Below are positions 1 through 10,319 of a DNA stretch of 49,265 nucleotides, one piece after another. Each line of letters opens with the position of its first letter. Position 1 is the first letter of the stretch. The stretch lies in NCBI GenBank assembly GCA_019633425.1, contig WSUB01000240.1, positions 1 through 49,265 on the forward strand, given 5' to 3'. The translations under genes and the position numbers were made by a program. A model generated the notes under the pieces. The model saw only the letters and a list, made by a program, of their open reading frames with translations. It was not told the DNA's origin and searched no databases. The stretch is from Tulasnella sp. 424 (taxonomy: Eukaryota > Basidiomycota > Agaricomycetes > Cantharellales > Tulasnellaceae).

Positions 1-23
1 TAAAAGCGTGAGGAGTTGCCGAT

Positions 24-661
24 ACAGTCGTGCTGGACAGCTTTTCGAGACGGGATGACGTGGTGGGTGGTGATTCAGATTCACCGTCCTCTCTCGTAAT
101 GAAGGCTAAGCCCCAAGAGCGTGCCTCGAGGACACACATCACGTGAGGTTATTTGTATGAGGAGCTCAGCTGTCTAGGGAGCGTTAATGCGAAAGGGGAT
201 GTAAAGAATGTATTTTTGGCTCTGGAACAGTTCAGTGTATGTGCATTTTCCGTCAGCGCACACTCTATCAGGTCTGGGAGACGAACCAGAGGGGGAAACA
301 AGCAGCTCGCGGTCTCGATGGCCGTTTATGGAATAGGAGGATACGAAGTTGAAATCATCCTAGTTCGAGGCCCAAGTTCAGCATTGATGCATTAATTACC
401 GGATAAAGAAGTGCAAGGGCTTATGAAATCCGCCAGCCAGCTTGGCACGGACTTACGAGGAAACTTTGCATTCGTGGACCGCTTGGGGCTTACTCTGTCA
501 AATCTCGTCGAAACTTGCAAGTCAAGCAGTGAATCAGTTTCTTGGCAGAAGGATTCCTTGGAAGGAATGCTCCCGGATGAGCTGCAGCGAGCATGTGGCA
601 TTACACCGGCCGTAATGACCTCGAAAGGCCGAACAAGGTCTATTGACGCCATTCGGTCCCA
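24..661. repeat. Diverged duplicate of F-box gene 5' flank, copy 1
   Basis: This stretch aligns almost end to end with 2361-2997, the 5' flank and start of the minus-strand F-box gene. Shared landmarks are the CTCTCTCGTAATGAAG block near 92, GATGTAAAGAATGTAT near 199, and GGAAGGAATGCTCCCGGATG near 559. Scattered substitutions and small indels show that the duplication is old. Bases 1-110 correspond to the region around and just upstream of the F-box start codon, so another F-box gene or its remnant probably lies to the left of the window on the minus strand. Each copy holds a minus-strand open frame ending in a similar C-terminal phrase (SPCTSLSGN or SPCTSLSDN), but the frames break in the middle, so I do not call a gene here. 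Confidence 0.8.
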
Positions 662-852
662 TTATTTGTATCCACGCAGAGACCAGACATTATTAGGCTA
701 ATTTACTGACTTTTGTTTATTTTAGGGATATCTACGCGGTAAAAATGATCGAAATATACTTCAAGATTGAATTCCTTACACGATAAGAGTTACCTTACCT
801 AAAAGAGCACCTAAAGATCTGCTTCACGTTCTCGCCTGTCCTCTGTACGATA

Positions 853-2337
853 CTACACATATCTCAACGGCCGCATTCCTTTAACGACACTCAGATAATC
901 CTCCCCAGGTATGCTCTCATAGATGCAATTCTTTATTACCAATTGTACCGCGCTCTCCAACCACTCCTTGTCCGCTTCCTCGCAAGGCAGGGAACATTCT
1001 TCCAGCCGCTCGTGGATGATGATGAGTCGAACGAGCGGCTGGATTTTCTTTTTCGCTTGCAATCGAGCTTCGACCGTGGATCGTACTTGCTTTAGCGTGA
1101 ATCCCCGGCAATTCACAAGGCGGAGCCATTCCAGTTTGTGACTCGTCCACCCGAGGCAAGGCAGATATTGATCGTCTTCGAAGTCGACACGTTCAAAGGT
1201 CAGCGACCTGAGGTGCTTCAGACGGGCCAAAGCCGGTTCCAGATACCCCATGTTGATAGAATTTTGCGGATGAGTGATCTTGTCGCTGACGCTGCAGCCA
1301 CCTCCAAGTCGTAAGCTCAGGAGACCCGAGTAGGGGGATGGGTCGGACTGCGCCATGGCTCCGAGGCAGCCCACGCCAATGACCAATTCGGTCTGCTGTC
1401 TATCGATTGCGTATCGTAACTTGGGTAGGATGAGTGATGTAATGATTGCGTTGATGTTGGCTGGGGAAGACGCGATAGAAATATGTTTAAGCGCGTCGTG
1501 AGTGGTTGGAGGAGGGAGCTGAGCTGGAACCTGGTGGAAGTCGTTGGTATCCGTGTAGTATTTTTTATAGCCTCCGTCGTCTACTAGAAGATATTGGAGA
1601 TCGGGTAGGGCGTTGAGGAGTACCTGGACCGATTTCGCGTGGTCATACGCCATGGGGTTAGGAGTACCGAATATGCCACTCCACTTGATTCTAACGTATC
1701 GAAGGTCTTTGAAGCGGCCGATGACGTGTGAAGGATCTATACCGTAGAGGTTGAGCTCTCGAAGGCTCGGTGCCTCTCCTTGGACGAACGGCTGGAACTT
1801 CCATTTTGTCTGCTTCGCCGGCTCGGACCACCACGAATCGCGCTCTGCTCGGACCGTAAGCTTCCGCAGCTGAGGAGCCGAGACACGAGCGAGGCGGTCG
1901 AAGATGATGCGCATGATTTTGGGAGGCGCTGTCAGCACCTCTAACCTTCGCAGCCGTGCGATGTTGGGCACGATCAACCGCATGATCTCTTTCGCGTGCT
2001 TCACGCTCGCGCCGTGGAACGGTCCTTGGTCGATGGAAACGTCGAACGGAGCGCCGTTCGTGCGCTCTAACCAGACTTGATATTTCTCGAATCGAGGTTT
2101 CTTCTGCCGGAACTCGAGCTTGGTCCAAAAGCTCGGGGTGTTAATGGCGTGTTGTCTCCATGTACGGCAAACGTGTGAAGCCAGGACTTGGAAGGGAACG
2201 CCTGTTTTTGACGCTTCACAGCAAATGCTGAAGATGAGGTGGAACACGTCATAGGGAAGGTCGTTTATGTGACGAGGGGAGGGTTTAATTGAGAGGCTGG
2301 GTTGATCATCTGACATGCTTCCCGTTTCATCCGACAT
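853..2337 (-). CDS. F-box domain protein (494 aa, single exon)
   Basis: Likely substrate-recognition subunit of an SCF ubiquitin ligase. The F-box is near the N-terminus: INDLPYDVFHLIFSICCEAS, then SHVCRTWRQHAINTPSFWTK. The rest of about 430 residues resembles the four plus-strand paralogues at 10.3-19.1 kb: EKYQVWLER, a D-x-P-L/F-D-V phrase, IMRLIVP, IIFDRL, and SLTFERVDFE near the C-terminus. The C-terminal half is rich in Leu and may form irregular LRR-like repeats; its substrate is unknown. I chose the ATG at 2337. A second ATG follows 7 codons later. An in-frame extension to 2412 lacks an ATG. No intron is needed. Stop TAG at 853-855. The 5' flank is duplicated at 24-661. Confidence 0.82.
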   Translation of the reverse strand: MSDETGSMSDDQPSLSIKPSPRHINDLPYDVFHLIFSICCEASKTGVPFQVLASHVCRTWRQHAINTPSFWTKLEFRQKKPRFEKYQVWLERTNGAPFDVSIDQGPFHGASVKHAKEIMRLIVPNIARLRRLEVLTAPPKIMRIIFDRLARVSAPQLRKLTVRAERDSWWSEPAKQTKWKFQPFVQGEAPSLRELNLYGIDPSHVIGRFKDLRYVRIKWSGIFGTPNPMAYDHAKSVQVLLNALPDLQYLLVDDGGYKKYYTDTNDFHQVPAQLPPPTTHDALKHISIASSPANINAIITSLILPKLRYAIDRQQTELVIGVGCLGAMAQSDPSPYSGLLSLRLGGGCSVSDKITHPQNSINMGYLEPALARLKHLRSLTFERVDFEDDQYLPCLGWTSHKLEWLRLVNCRGFTLKQVRSTVEARLQAKKKIQPLVRLIIIHERLEECSLPCEEADKEWLESAVQLVIKNCIYESIPGEDYLSVVKGMRPLRYV

Positions 2338-2360
2338 TGGCGAAGGTCTTGGCTTCGTGT

Positions 2361-2997
2361 CGGACAGCCTTTCGAGACGGTAGGAAGTGGTGGGCGGATG
2401 ATTCAGATCCACCGCTCTCTCTCGTAATGAAGACTAAGCCCCAAGGAGCACCTCAAGGGAGGTCCTGGGACGCGCATCACGTGAGGTCTATTGGATGAGG
2501 GGCCGAGCCGTCCAGGGAGCATTGATTCAGATGGAGATGTAAAGAATGTATTATTGGTTCTAAAACAGTAACGTGTATGTGCATTCTCCGTTTGGGCACG
2601 CTCTATTAGGTCAGGGAGGCGAATCAGAGGGGGAAACAGACAGTCTCGGTCACGGGACAGTTCACGGAATGGGAGGATAACGAAGCTGAAACCATCCGAG
2701 TTCGAGGCCCAAATTTCAGTATTCATGCATTAGTTATCGGATAAAGAAGTACAAGGGCTCATGAAATCCGTCAGCCAGCTTGGCATGGAGTTACCGAGGA
2801 AACTTTGCATCCGTGGACCGCTTGCAGCTTCACTTATCAAATCCCGTCGGGAATTGCAAGACGAGCAGTGAATCGATTTGTTAGCGGAAAGAGTTCTTGG
2901 AAGGAATGCTCCCGGATGGCTGTAGCGAGCATGTGGCATCACGTCGGCCGTAATGACCTCGAAAAGCCGAACAACGTCTATTGCGCCATTTCCTCCG
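2361..2997. repeat. Diverged duplicate of F-box gene 5' flank, copy 2
   Basis: Partner of 24-661 in the same orientation. It covers the sequence just upstream of the F-box start at 2337 and extends about 600 bp outward. The pair is best read as the trace of an old tandem duplication of an F-box gene with its promoter. Confidence 0.8.
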
Positions 2998-3897
2998 ATT
3001 GACACAGCTGGTCATCTGATTTTCGAGGACGAACTTACATGTGCACCGGAGGGAGGATCGGTACGCGGGCCTCGGACGTGTCCGGTGTTGGCGGAACCGA
3101 GCCGCAACGTATCTCGTTCGAGCTGCGCCGAGTCGGAATCGCGTCAACCTGGTTGAGTCCGTCTTAGCACGTCCGTCCAAACGGCAAAGACTTTTGAGTT
3201 TGGGACAAGCAGTCGTTTGTGGATGAATTTGAGTTTAAAAGAGCAATTTCGAGCGTGAACAAATCTTTCACGACGTTTCCTTTCCAAGATCCGGGTCCCA
3301 CGTTGAACCGAAGAAACTACCGAGCGACCCACCGACCGCATGCCGCCCTCCCTTTGCCACACGCCTTTCAACTTGCCAGCATGCAAGGCGGTAAAGTACC
3401 GAGCCTCCGAGGTTGACGGACATATTGTGCCATTTGGTGAGATCCGCGGAAAGACTACCGATTGGTGCGAAATCGTTGCGTACGGATGAAGTAAAATGCA
3501 ATGAGGACCTCGGAAGTGGTTTTGTTATCATGTACCGGAGGCCTCTTCAGATTGGGGTGATAGCAGAGGGCTCTGCGGTGGTTCCGGAGATTGACCAGGA
3601 AAGGCAATTCCGGGCGATAAAAGAGGTCCGACTGTCAGACAGCAGCAAAAGCCAGTTGTGGTCGATATCCGGGCGAAGCTGGAATGCTAATAGGTGGATC
3701 TAGATTTGAGTTGTGAAAAGTTCGAGACTGTGCAAGATGCAGACTGGGGGTACCGGTAGTCCGAGTCCTGAGGGGGTCAGTTGATTGTGGAACAAACTGA
3801 CCATGTCCACTCTCGCTCAAGTCTTTTTTCTCTTTCCTTTTCCACCAACCACCTCTCTCCCCACCAACCCTCACTCTCCCACCCATCCACACCTCAA
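2998..3897. other. Intergenic, 5' flank of the Ecl1-like gene
   Basis: No gene seen. Short open frames overlap on both strands without recognisable domains. The last 80 bases before the ATG at 3898 (about 3818-3896) are strongly pyrimidine-rich on the plus strand, a common feature of basidiomycete 5' leaders. Confidence 0.5.
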
Positions 3898-6800
3898 ATG
3901 CTGGACTGGTGTCCAGTCTGCGAGAACCTCATCCCTCCAGAGCGTTATACCGTCCAATTACCCCCAGCGGTCGCTCAACTCGCTCCGCAACCCACCGATG
4001 TCCCAGCTCCCGACAAGGCCCCAACCGGCGGTCCAGCCAAAACTACCGCCAAACCAGGTCCCAAGCGACCTGGACCTGTTCGCCAGAACAGCAGAGGCGC
4101 AGCGAAGAAGGGCGGAATCCAGCAAATGACCAAGGCAGACAACAAGGCTGCAGAGACGGCGACAACGACCCCTCCCGCTGCCGCCCCAGAAGCCCCAATT
4201 GTTGCACCTGCTCCACGACAACGCACTGTCATCTCACAGGAACCCACTCCCCTCTACTGCTCTGAGAAGTGCAGGCTCGAAGACGAAGCCAGGAATAATC
4301 TCCGACCGATGGATTATGGGGAAGTCGACTGGAGCATGGGAGGAGGCTTTGCCCCGCCATTCGCCACCGGTTTTGCGCCCGAGCGGAGTCCATTACCAAT
4401 GCCCTACACTACTGGAAGTCCTCCACCGCATCCATTCTTAACTACCCGCTCGACGACAAGCGCGAGCAGCAGCACTCTTAATACCACTATCACCGCCTCA
4501 TCAGACAGCGCTCACTCGGCCGGCTCCCAAATGCAGATACTCCCGCCGGCTTCTGATGCGCCGAGGCAGCGACCTGAATTCCTTCAGATGACTAGCATGC
4601 CCCCGGTGCCTTCGCCTCGATCCAATGGCGCCGCTGAGATGTCGTCTTCGGCGCCTGCGACCACCGATTTCACCTCCCATCCTTCTCACGCGATACTCTC
4701 CGAACTCGGCCAGCCGATACCTCACGGCCTCCCGCTCGATCGATGGAATACGGTCAGGAACGACACGACCGACGCCAATGCAGCTCCCCGGTACACTTCA
4801 GCCGCAGACCTGTGGAACACTGGATACACTTTGGCGATCCAACCAGGAAGGTCCAGGATGAACAGCCGGCACCCCTCAAGGATGCCAACTCCGACATTAA
4901 CTCAATGGGAAGATACCACACCCACGCAGAGCGTCTTGATCCCAAGAAGTTTCAGACGTCAGGATGATTCTCTGGAGCTCATGATGGCGTCCAGGCGGAG
5001 TGATAGCGGCTCGAGCAGCAGAAGTGCGACCTCGTCCGGTCGCCGGAGGCGGAGCCGAAGTAAAAGTGCGTTCCATTACGCGCGTTCGTCTCTGCCTTTT
5101 GCTTCCCGTGTTGACGTCTTACGTCGTTGACAGGAAGAAACGGGTCCGAGTGCCCGTCCGACCATCACTCCGTTGATGCTCGCTCCGTCACCTCGCATTC
5201 CCGCTCCTCAAGAGGCAGCATCCACGGACCTTCATCACCGTACAAGCGCGGTCTCGCGACCTCGTTCGAAGACTCCCGCCGCCACTTCAGAACCTCCCGA
5301 CAGTCGAATCTAAGCTCGAGTTTTTCCGCGAGGGACGCCGAGGAGGAACTCCGCAAATTCAAAGATACTCAAAAAGGCAACGATCAACCTGCGACCGTCT
5401 CACAGTCCGTTCCGAACGACCGGGGAAGCTGGTCTCGCACTCAGTTGAACGGGAAAGGAAAAGAGTTACCGCGAGTGGCGGAATCCACGACTGCCAGTGT
5501 GAACGCGTCACCCGAGATCACTAAAAAAGCTCTGGCTCCCATTTCAACATCCTCGTCATCAGCAACTATCGCCGCGTTACCTGCATCCATCTCCACTCGC
5601 ACTACCGTTTCCACAGACGCATCGTCCACTTCATCACCGCCAAAGACCGCAGCCAGCTCCTTCATGTCGTCAGCCCTGTCTTCGTCGAAGCGCAATTCCT
5701 CCTTTGCCAATTTAGCCACTGCGGCTGTGTCCCTTTTCGGCTTAGGTGGTCTGGGCGGCTTGACGATGACCGCTGCCAGCCCTTCCTCCAAGTCGACCGG
5801 GAGCGCGGGTGAGGTTCCTAACAAGACCCTCGCACCCGTTGCCGGCACTCCAGAGAAGGAGCCCATTCGGGGACGGTCTCGGGCTTCATCTCGCGCACAG
5901 CCCAGCCACCAGCTGCTCGGTGGCGCCGCCGCGCTGGCTTCCAGCTCAAGCCTGGTCGAGATGTCCAAGACAATGGCGAGCGGAGGAAGTCAGTTGCCGA
6001 TAAGCATGTCGACCGCGGACATGAAGGTTGCCAAGCGGCCTCTCGGACCGCTCCCCAAGGACCTCGAGGACAAGCTCCGTGGTTCAACCCCCCAAACTCG
6101 GGAAGAAGGAACTAAAAAACCTCTGACCGTTGACGTGTCTGGAAAACGAAAGGAGAAGGAGAAAGAAAGGGAAGAGGGACCGATGACGTCGCCACCGCCC
6201 ACTAGCAGCACGAGTCGATCGAAGGAGTCACCGTATTCGGCTGCACCGCCTAAATCGGCCTGGGATCCGGATCATGTGAGAGAGATTAAAGAGAGCAGAA
6301 GGCTCAGTCGCGAGGTGAGTTTCTCGAACTGAGAGTTTTTTCTTTTTTCCCGATTAAGCGCCCATTGTGTTTTTTTCATTTTACTGATTCTATTGGCTGG
6401 GAACTTTTTTCCTATTCCCAAATCGTTAACCCCCATTAGGCATCGTACCATGGTGCGCATCCTAACATGAATGCGTACGGTACCACGGGAACCGTAGTGC
6501 ATCCGGTGAACCCGTTCTTACCTTCCTCTCCTGGTTCGCCTACCTCCCCCGGATCTCGCTCGCCATACATTCAGCAGCACCACCGAAGACGCACGACTTC
6601 GCACTCAAAGTCTCATTCTCGTTCCCATTCCACCGCGACGGTTGCGGAGGAAGAAGGGGGCGATAAGGATGCCCCGCTACCCCGCGTCAAGTCAAATCAA
6701 TCGATTACGTCGATGACTACGTCTTCGTCTCGTCGTGCGGCGCGGCATTCGAGCAGGGAGCCTCCCAGCCCCAGTGCGACCGTGTATTCGATCGCTGGAC

Positions 6801-7330
6801 CGTCGGCGCCGAGGTTACCGAGAGGGATGAGCATGACGAGCTTGTCTGGACAGGCGTTTGGCGTCCAGCAGCGCGCGTCGATGTATGGGAATCCTGTTTC
6901 TCCTGGTGGGCAGCCTGGGCAAGGGGGTGGGGCGGTCCTCCCCAGGACCGCGTCGCAGCCGTACATGAACAGGTGGGCGTCTGGGTCCCCTTCAGCAGGT
7001 GGATCGGCATTTGGAAGTCCGAATGGGCCGACGCCTCCTGGTACGGGTTACTTTGGTCATTATGCTCCCAATGCTGGCCTGTATGGACCCATCGTTCCTC
7101 CTCTTCAACCACTTCAACCTCTTCCCGCGCCCACGAATCGCACTAAACCTCGTGAAGCGCCGAAAGCCGCAGGGCCGATGTACCCCGTGTTGGCGTTGCC
7201 CACCGAACGGAGGAAGAAGGTCGTGAAGAAGACTGTTGTGAATGAACATGGGCAGGAGGTCGAAGTTGATGGTGAGGAGGAAGAGGACGTGTATGCCAAG
7301 CCGAAGAGGCTGTTCTATTTCGACCGATGA
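3898..7330 (+). CDS. Ecl1-type life-span regulatory factor (zinc-binding), 1077 aa
   Basis: Exons 3898-5059, 5134-6314, 6440-7330; introns of 74 and 125 bp, GT-AG, phases consistent. The N-terminus MLDWCPVCENLI gives a CX2C pair (C5, C8); a second pair lies in PLYCSEKCRLED (C121, C125). This split four-cysteine arrangement at the N-terminus matches the fungal Ecl1 / life-span regulatory factor family, known in fission yeast for chronological life-span extension and nutrient-stress response. The remaining ~950 residues are low-complexity, rich in Ser, Pro, Thr and Ala, with RRRSRSKS and HSKSHSRSHS patches, and look disordered. The last ~50 residues (near VVKKTVVNEHGQEVEV and KPKRLFYFDR) are more ordered-looking. 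The yeast proteins are far shorter, so this is the long basidiomycete form. The exact biochemical role is not shown by the sequence. Confidence 0.8.
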
Positions 7331-8109
7331 ACGGCCCCGGCTTCAGCACGCGCAAACAAATCACCTTGGAATCCATCGTTTTCTCATACACTATCCTCCC
7401 AGTCCTCCATCGGGCCATTTACTCTCGACTACTTTACGACCTTCACGACCCACCACTAATTTTATGCTTACCCTTCGTCTTTCTTTCCGTCATCCAGTGC
7501 CCCCCACTGTGATATTTTAACCGCTCTTCTCTCTTCAAGTTCACCAAATCACGCAACTCGAAACAAACCTCATGTACCAAATCAGAAAAAAAGACCTCTT
7601 TTCACTTTCTCTTGGTCCCTTCTCTCTTCCGCTTTCACCATGTGTACTTTTTTTCTTCCATCTTCGACAAAAAAAACCCAAGTCTCTTCATTGTACTCTC
7701 ACCCTTCCAAAGTTTGGCGCGAATTAGTCTTTCCTGTGTCCGATACGACATTATCTTCCCACAACGCCTGCTTTCTCTCTTTACGCTTATTCGTCTTATC
7801 ATGCTCATTCTCCACTAATGAACTCTAATGCCCGTTTCATGTAAAATGACTTGCCATATAGTAGTTGGCTGTCACTCGCTCTTTTGGCTTTTCTCTCTTT
7901 CTCTCCAAAGTCTTGTAAATTGATAATCTCCTCGTTGCTTTTCAATGCATCGTTTTTTGCTATCTAGCTTTATTTTATTGAGCTGGGGTATTAGAGCGAA
8001 CGACATGCGGCGGATAGTAGTCTACTAAGTTTACTTCAATATGGTTATACTACAGAGCGGGGATACGAGTTCAGCGGTGAGGTCTACAGGAGATGGTCCC
8101 CTCCACATT
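7331..8109. other. Intergenic, 3' flanks of convergent genes
   Basis: T- and C-rich plus strand with runs of A and T, typical of fungal 3' UTR and intergenic DNA. It lies between the converging Ecl1-like gene and pdx3. No gene, RNA or repeat recognised. Confidence 0.5.
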
Positions 8110-8922
8110 TTATGGGGCTATCCGTTCGATCTTCCACCCATCTCCGTCACGGAGGTAGCGTATACGGTCGTGCAAGCGACTTTGCTTGCCAGCCCAAAAC
8201 TCCACCTCACTGGAACACCAAAATTAGACTCGATAGACTCCGAGGGAAAAAAGAAAGACTCACGTCGGTATCACCCGCCATCCTCCCCAGAATTCAGGTC
8301 TAGGAATGTCGGCCTCTTTCCCGTCCTCTAAGGTAAACTTTGCTGCGACTTCCTCGACCTTCTTCTGTAACTCCCCTTCCCCGATGACCTCGCTCTGAGG
8401 GCTCGCCCAGGCGCCGATCCGACTGCCAACCGGCCGGCTCTTGTAATAGGCTGTACTCTCTTCTTCGCTCACTTTCTCTACAGTTCCCACTACCCTCACT
8501 TGCCGCTGGATCTCCTTCCAATGGAAGGCCAGTGCCGCAGTGGGGTTTTCGGAGAGTTCATGAGATTTACGGGAGTTGTAGTTGGTGAAGAAGACGAAGC
8601 CTTTGTCGTCGACTTGTTTGAGCAAGACGATGCGGACTGAGGGTACGCCAGCCGAGGTCGAGGTAGCCAGAGACATTGCTTCTGGTTCGGGTACTGGTGG
8701 GGAAGTTTCAGTGCCGGTTGCGGCTGCTTCGAACCATTGACGGAATTGGTTGAGTGGTGAGGGGCGGACGGTTAATGGTGACAGTTGAGTAGAAGACGAG
8801 TATTGATTGTGAGACTTTATTTTGATTTTTGACTGGGTGATGTCGAGGTCCATGACTCTAGTGGTAATCTGGCGGTGAAAGGTGGTTCGGAGGAGGACGG
8901 GGAGAGGTCTGGATGCAGTCAT
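8110..8922 (-). CDS. PDX3: Pyridoxamine 5'-phosphate oxidase (PNP oxidase), 252 aa
   Basis: FMN-dependent oxidase that converts PNP or PMP to pyridoxal phosphate, the last step of vitamin B6 synthesis and salvage. Exons on the minus strand: 8922-8264 and 8209-8110, with a 54 bp intron (8263-8210); total 759 nt. Family signatures in order: [62 protein letters not shown], then across the intron [13 protein letters not shown] joined to [18 protein letters not shown], ending WKIERIAP. The RLHDR phrase carries substrate and FMN contacts in the family. The first 23 residues are Arg-rich without acidic residues and could be a mitochondrial presequence; a second Met at residue 24 would give a cytosolic form. 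Divergent from the GLTP gene, 135 bp apart. Confidence 0.95.
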
Positions 8923-9057
8923 ATGATGGAGTCCGTGAGAAGGAGGAAGTCGCCGTCAACGGGGGAACATCGCACCAGTCCAGGTCCCAATCCGATCGCA
9001 TCTAAAAACCCCTCTCCCCATCTCCATCAACCCCTTTCTGACTAGTTCAAGCACGCC
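8923..9057. promoter_or_regulatory. Shared 135-bp promoter gap, pdx3 / GLTP
   Basis: Only 135 bp separate the two divergent start codons (8922 minus, 9058 plus). Both promoters and both 5' UTRs must lie here or extend into the neighbouring gene. No clear TATA box seen. The gap is defined by the two gene models, both of which are well supported. Confidence 0.55.
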
Positions 9058-9972
9058 ATGACGACGTACTTCGATACAGTTAAGAGGGTAAGACATCGAC
9101 ATAGCTCGTTCTTCAGCCGTCGTTGACCCGCTGTTTAGTCTTTTACGAATGTAACGGTTAACGAGGACGGCGTCAATACCGAAGAGTTCTTGGAGGCTTC
9201 TGAGGGCGTTTGCGGGATCTTTGGTACATTTTACTCTAGATTCCGGATTTATCCACATGGCTTATAATCTTGTCCGGCTAGATCGTCTCGGATCCTCTGC
9301 GTTCAACGTCGTGAAAAGCGATCTAGAGGGCAATATCAAGGTACGTCCAAATATAGGAACTGCCTCGACTCGGAGCTTAGCCAACTCGTAAATAGAAAGT
9401 TGGAGATTATCACACTGCAAACCCAGACAAGTCCAAGACTCTCGAGCAGCTCGTGATTTCGGAGAAGAACGAGAAGAAACGCCCCGCGACACAGGGCCTT
9501 CTTTGGCTCCTCCGGTGCGCCGACGAATCCTCTGGCCTAGACACTATCACTGAATATGCGATTATTTCAATGCCGTTACATTTACACACGTATTTGGCAT
9601 TCCGGCCTCGTGAACAGAGGTCTACACTTCACTCTAGCAGGCTTGCAAGAGTCTTACAAGAACAAGGACCAAGAGCTTAAAGACAGTTTCCAAGCGGGTT
9701 ATGAATATACATTGAAGCCTCACCACAGCTTCGTCGTCCGCCCTGTATTTGCGGTACGTCGGACAAAATCTAAGGCGAACCTGCTCTCATCTCCATCCTG
9801 CTTGTAGCTAGCAATGAACGCCTGCCCATACCGCAAAGATTTTTACGAAAAGCTAGGGAGCCCGCCCGAAAGGGTCGAGTCGGAACTTAAGACGTGGTCC
9901 GACGCCTTGGATGCTATCATCAAACGCATGAATGGGTTCTACGAAGCTGGAGGGCACGCCAAGGGATTGTAG
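9058..9972 (+). CDS. Glycolipid transfer protein (GLTP fold), 197 aa
   Basis: Small cytosolic protein that moves glycosphingolipids between membranes. Six exons: 9058-9087, 9139-9223, 9282-9340, 9396-9514, 9618-9753, 9808-9972 (594 nt); introns 51-103 bp. Domain runs the full length, as in the family (about 200 aa). Headgroup-binding residues are all present: D52, N56 and K59 in KSDLEGNIKKV (the D-x3-N-x2-K motif), W95 in GLLWLLRGL, and H134 in KPHHSFVV. The C-terminal AMNACPYRKDFYEKLG matches the conserved cP.R..f motif. The first exon is only 10 codons (MTTYFDTVKR); without it, the next ATG near 9258 would lose the conserved DGVNTEEFLEASEGV helix, so I chose 9058. Confidence 0.93.
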
Positions 9973-10319
9973 ATAATGGATAGTCCGACTTGGAGCGCTG
10001 GTTACGTATCTTTACCCAATCGGGTCTGGATATTTCCCGAGCTATCTTTGGATGTGATATTTGGAAATGTGTAAGAAACCTTTCATAGTTGCAGGCATTT
10101 GGAAAGAGTCACCTCGCGAGTGACCTGTTTACTGGAAAGGAAACGTGCTTGGCATTGTTTGTCCCACGTGCATTACCACGAGTCACTGAACCCCCACCAC
10201 ACAATTCAGTCGTACGAGCCGGTGCGTTAATCTTCCCTGAGATTCAAATCCTCGTTGGTGCCTCTTGCTGTCATGAGAACTCTCGACTGACTGGGCGTTT
10301 TGATTTCAGAAACCGTAAC
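9973..10319. other. Intergenic between GLTP and first array F-box gene
   Basis: The reading frame of the next gene stays open back to 10089 but has no ATG before 10320. A possible 3' splice site (TGATTTCAG) ends at about 10310. No other feature seen. Confidence 0.4.

Noticed and set aside
8956..9258. Minus-strand 100-codon frame (MWINPESRVKCTKD...)
   Set aside because: It is antisense to the first two exons of the GLTP gene, which are confirmed by family motifs.
10089..10319. N-terminal extension of F-box member 1
   Set aside because: The extension has no ATG, and the paralogues start right at the F-box.
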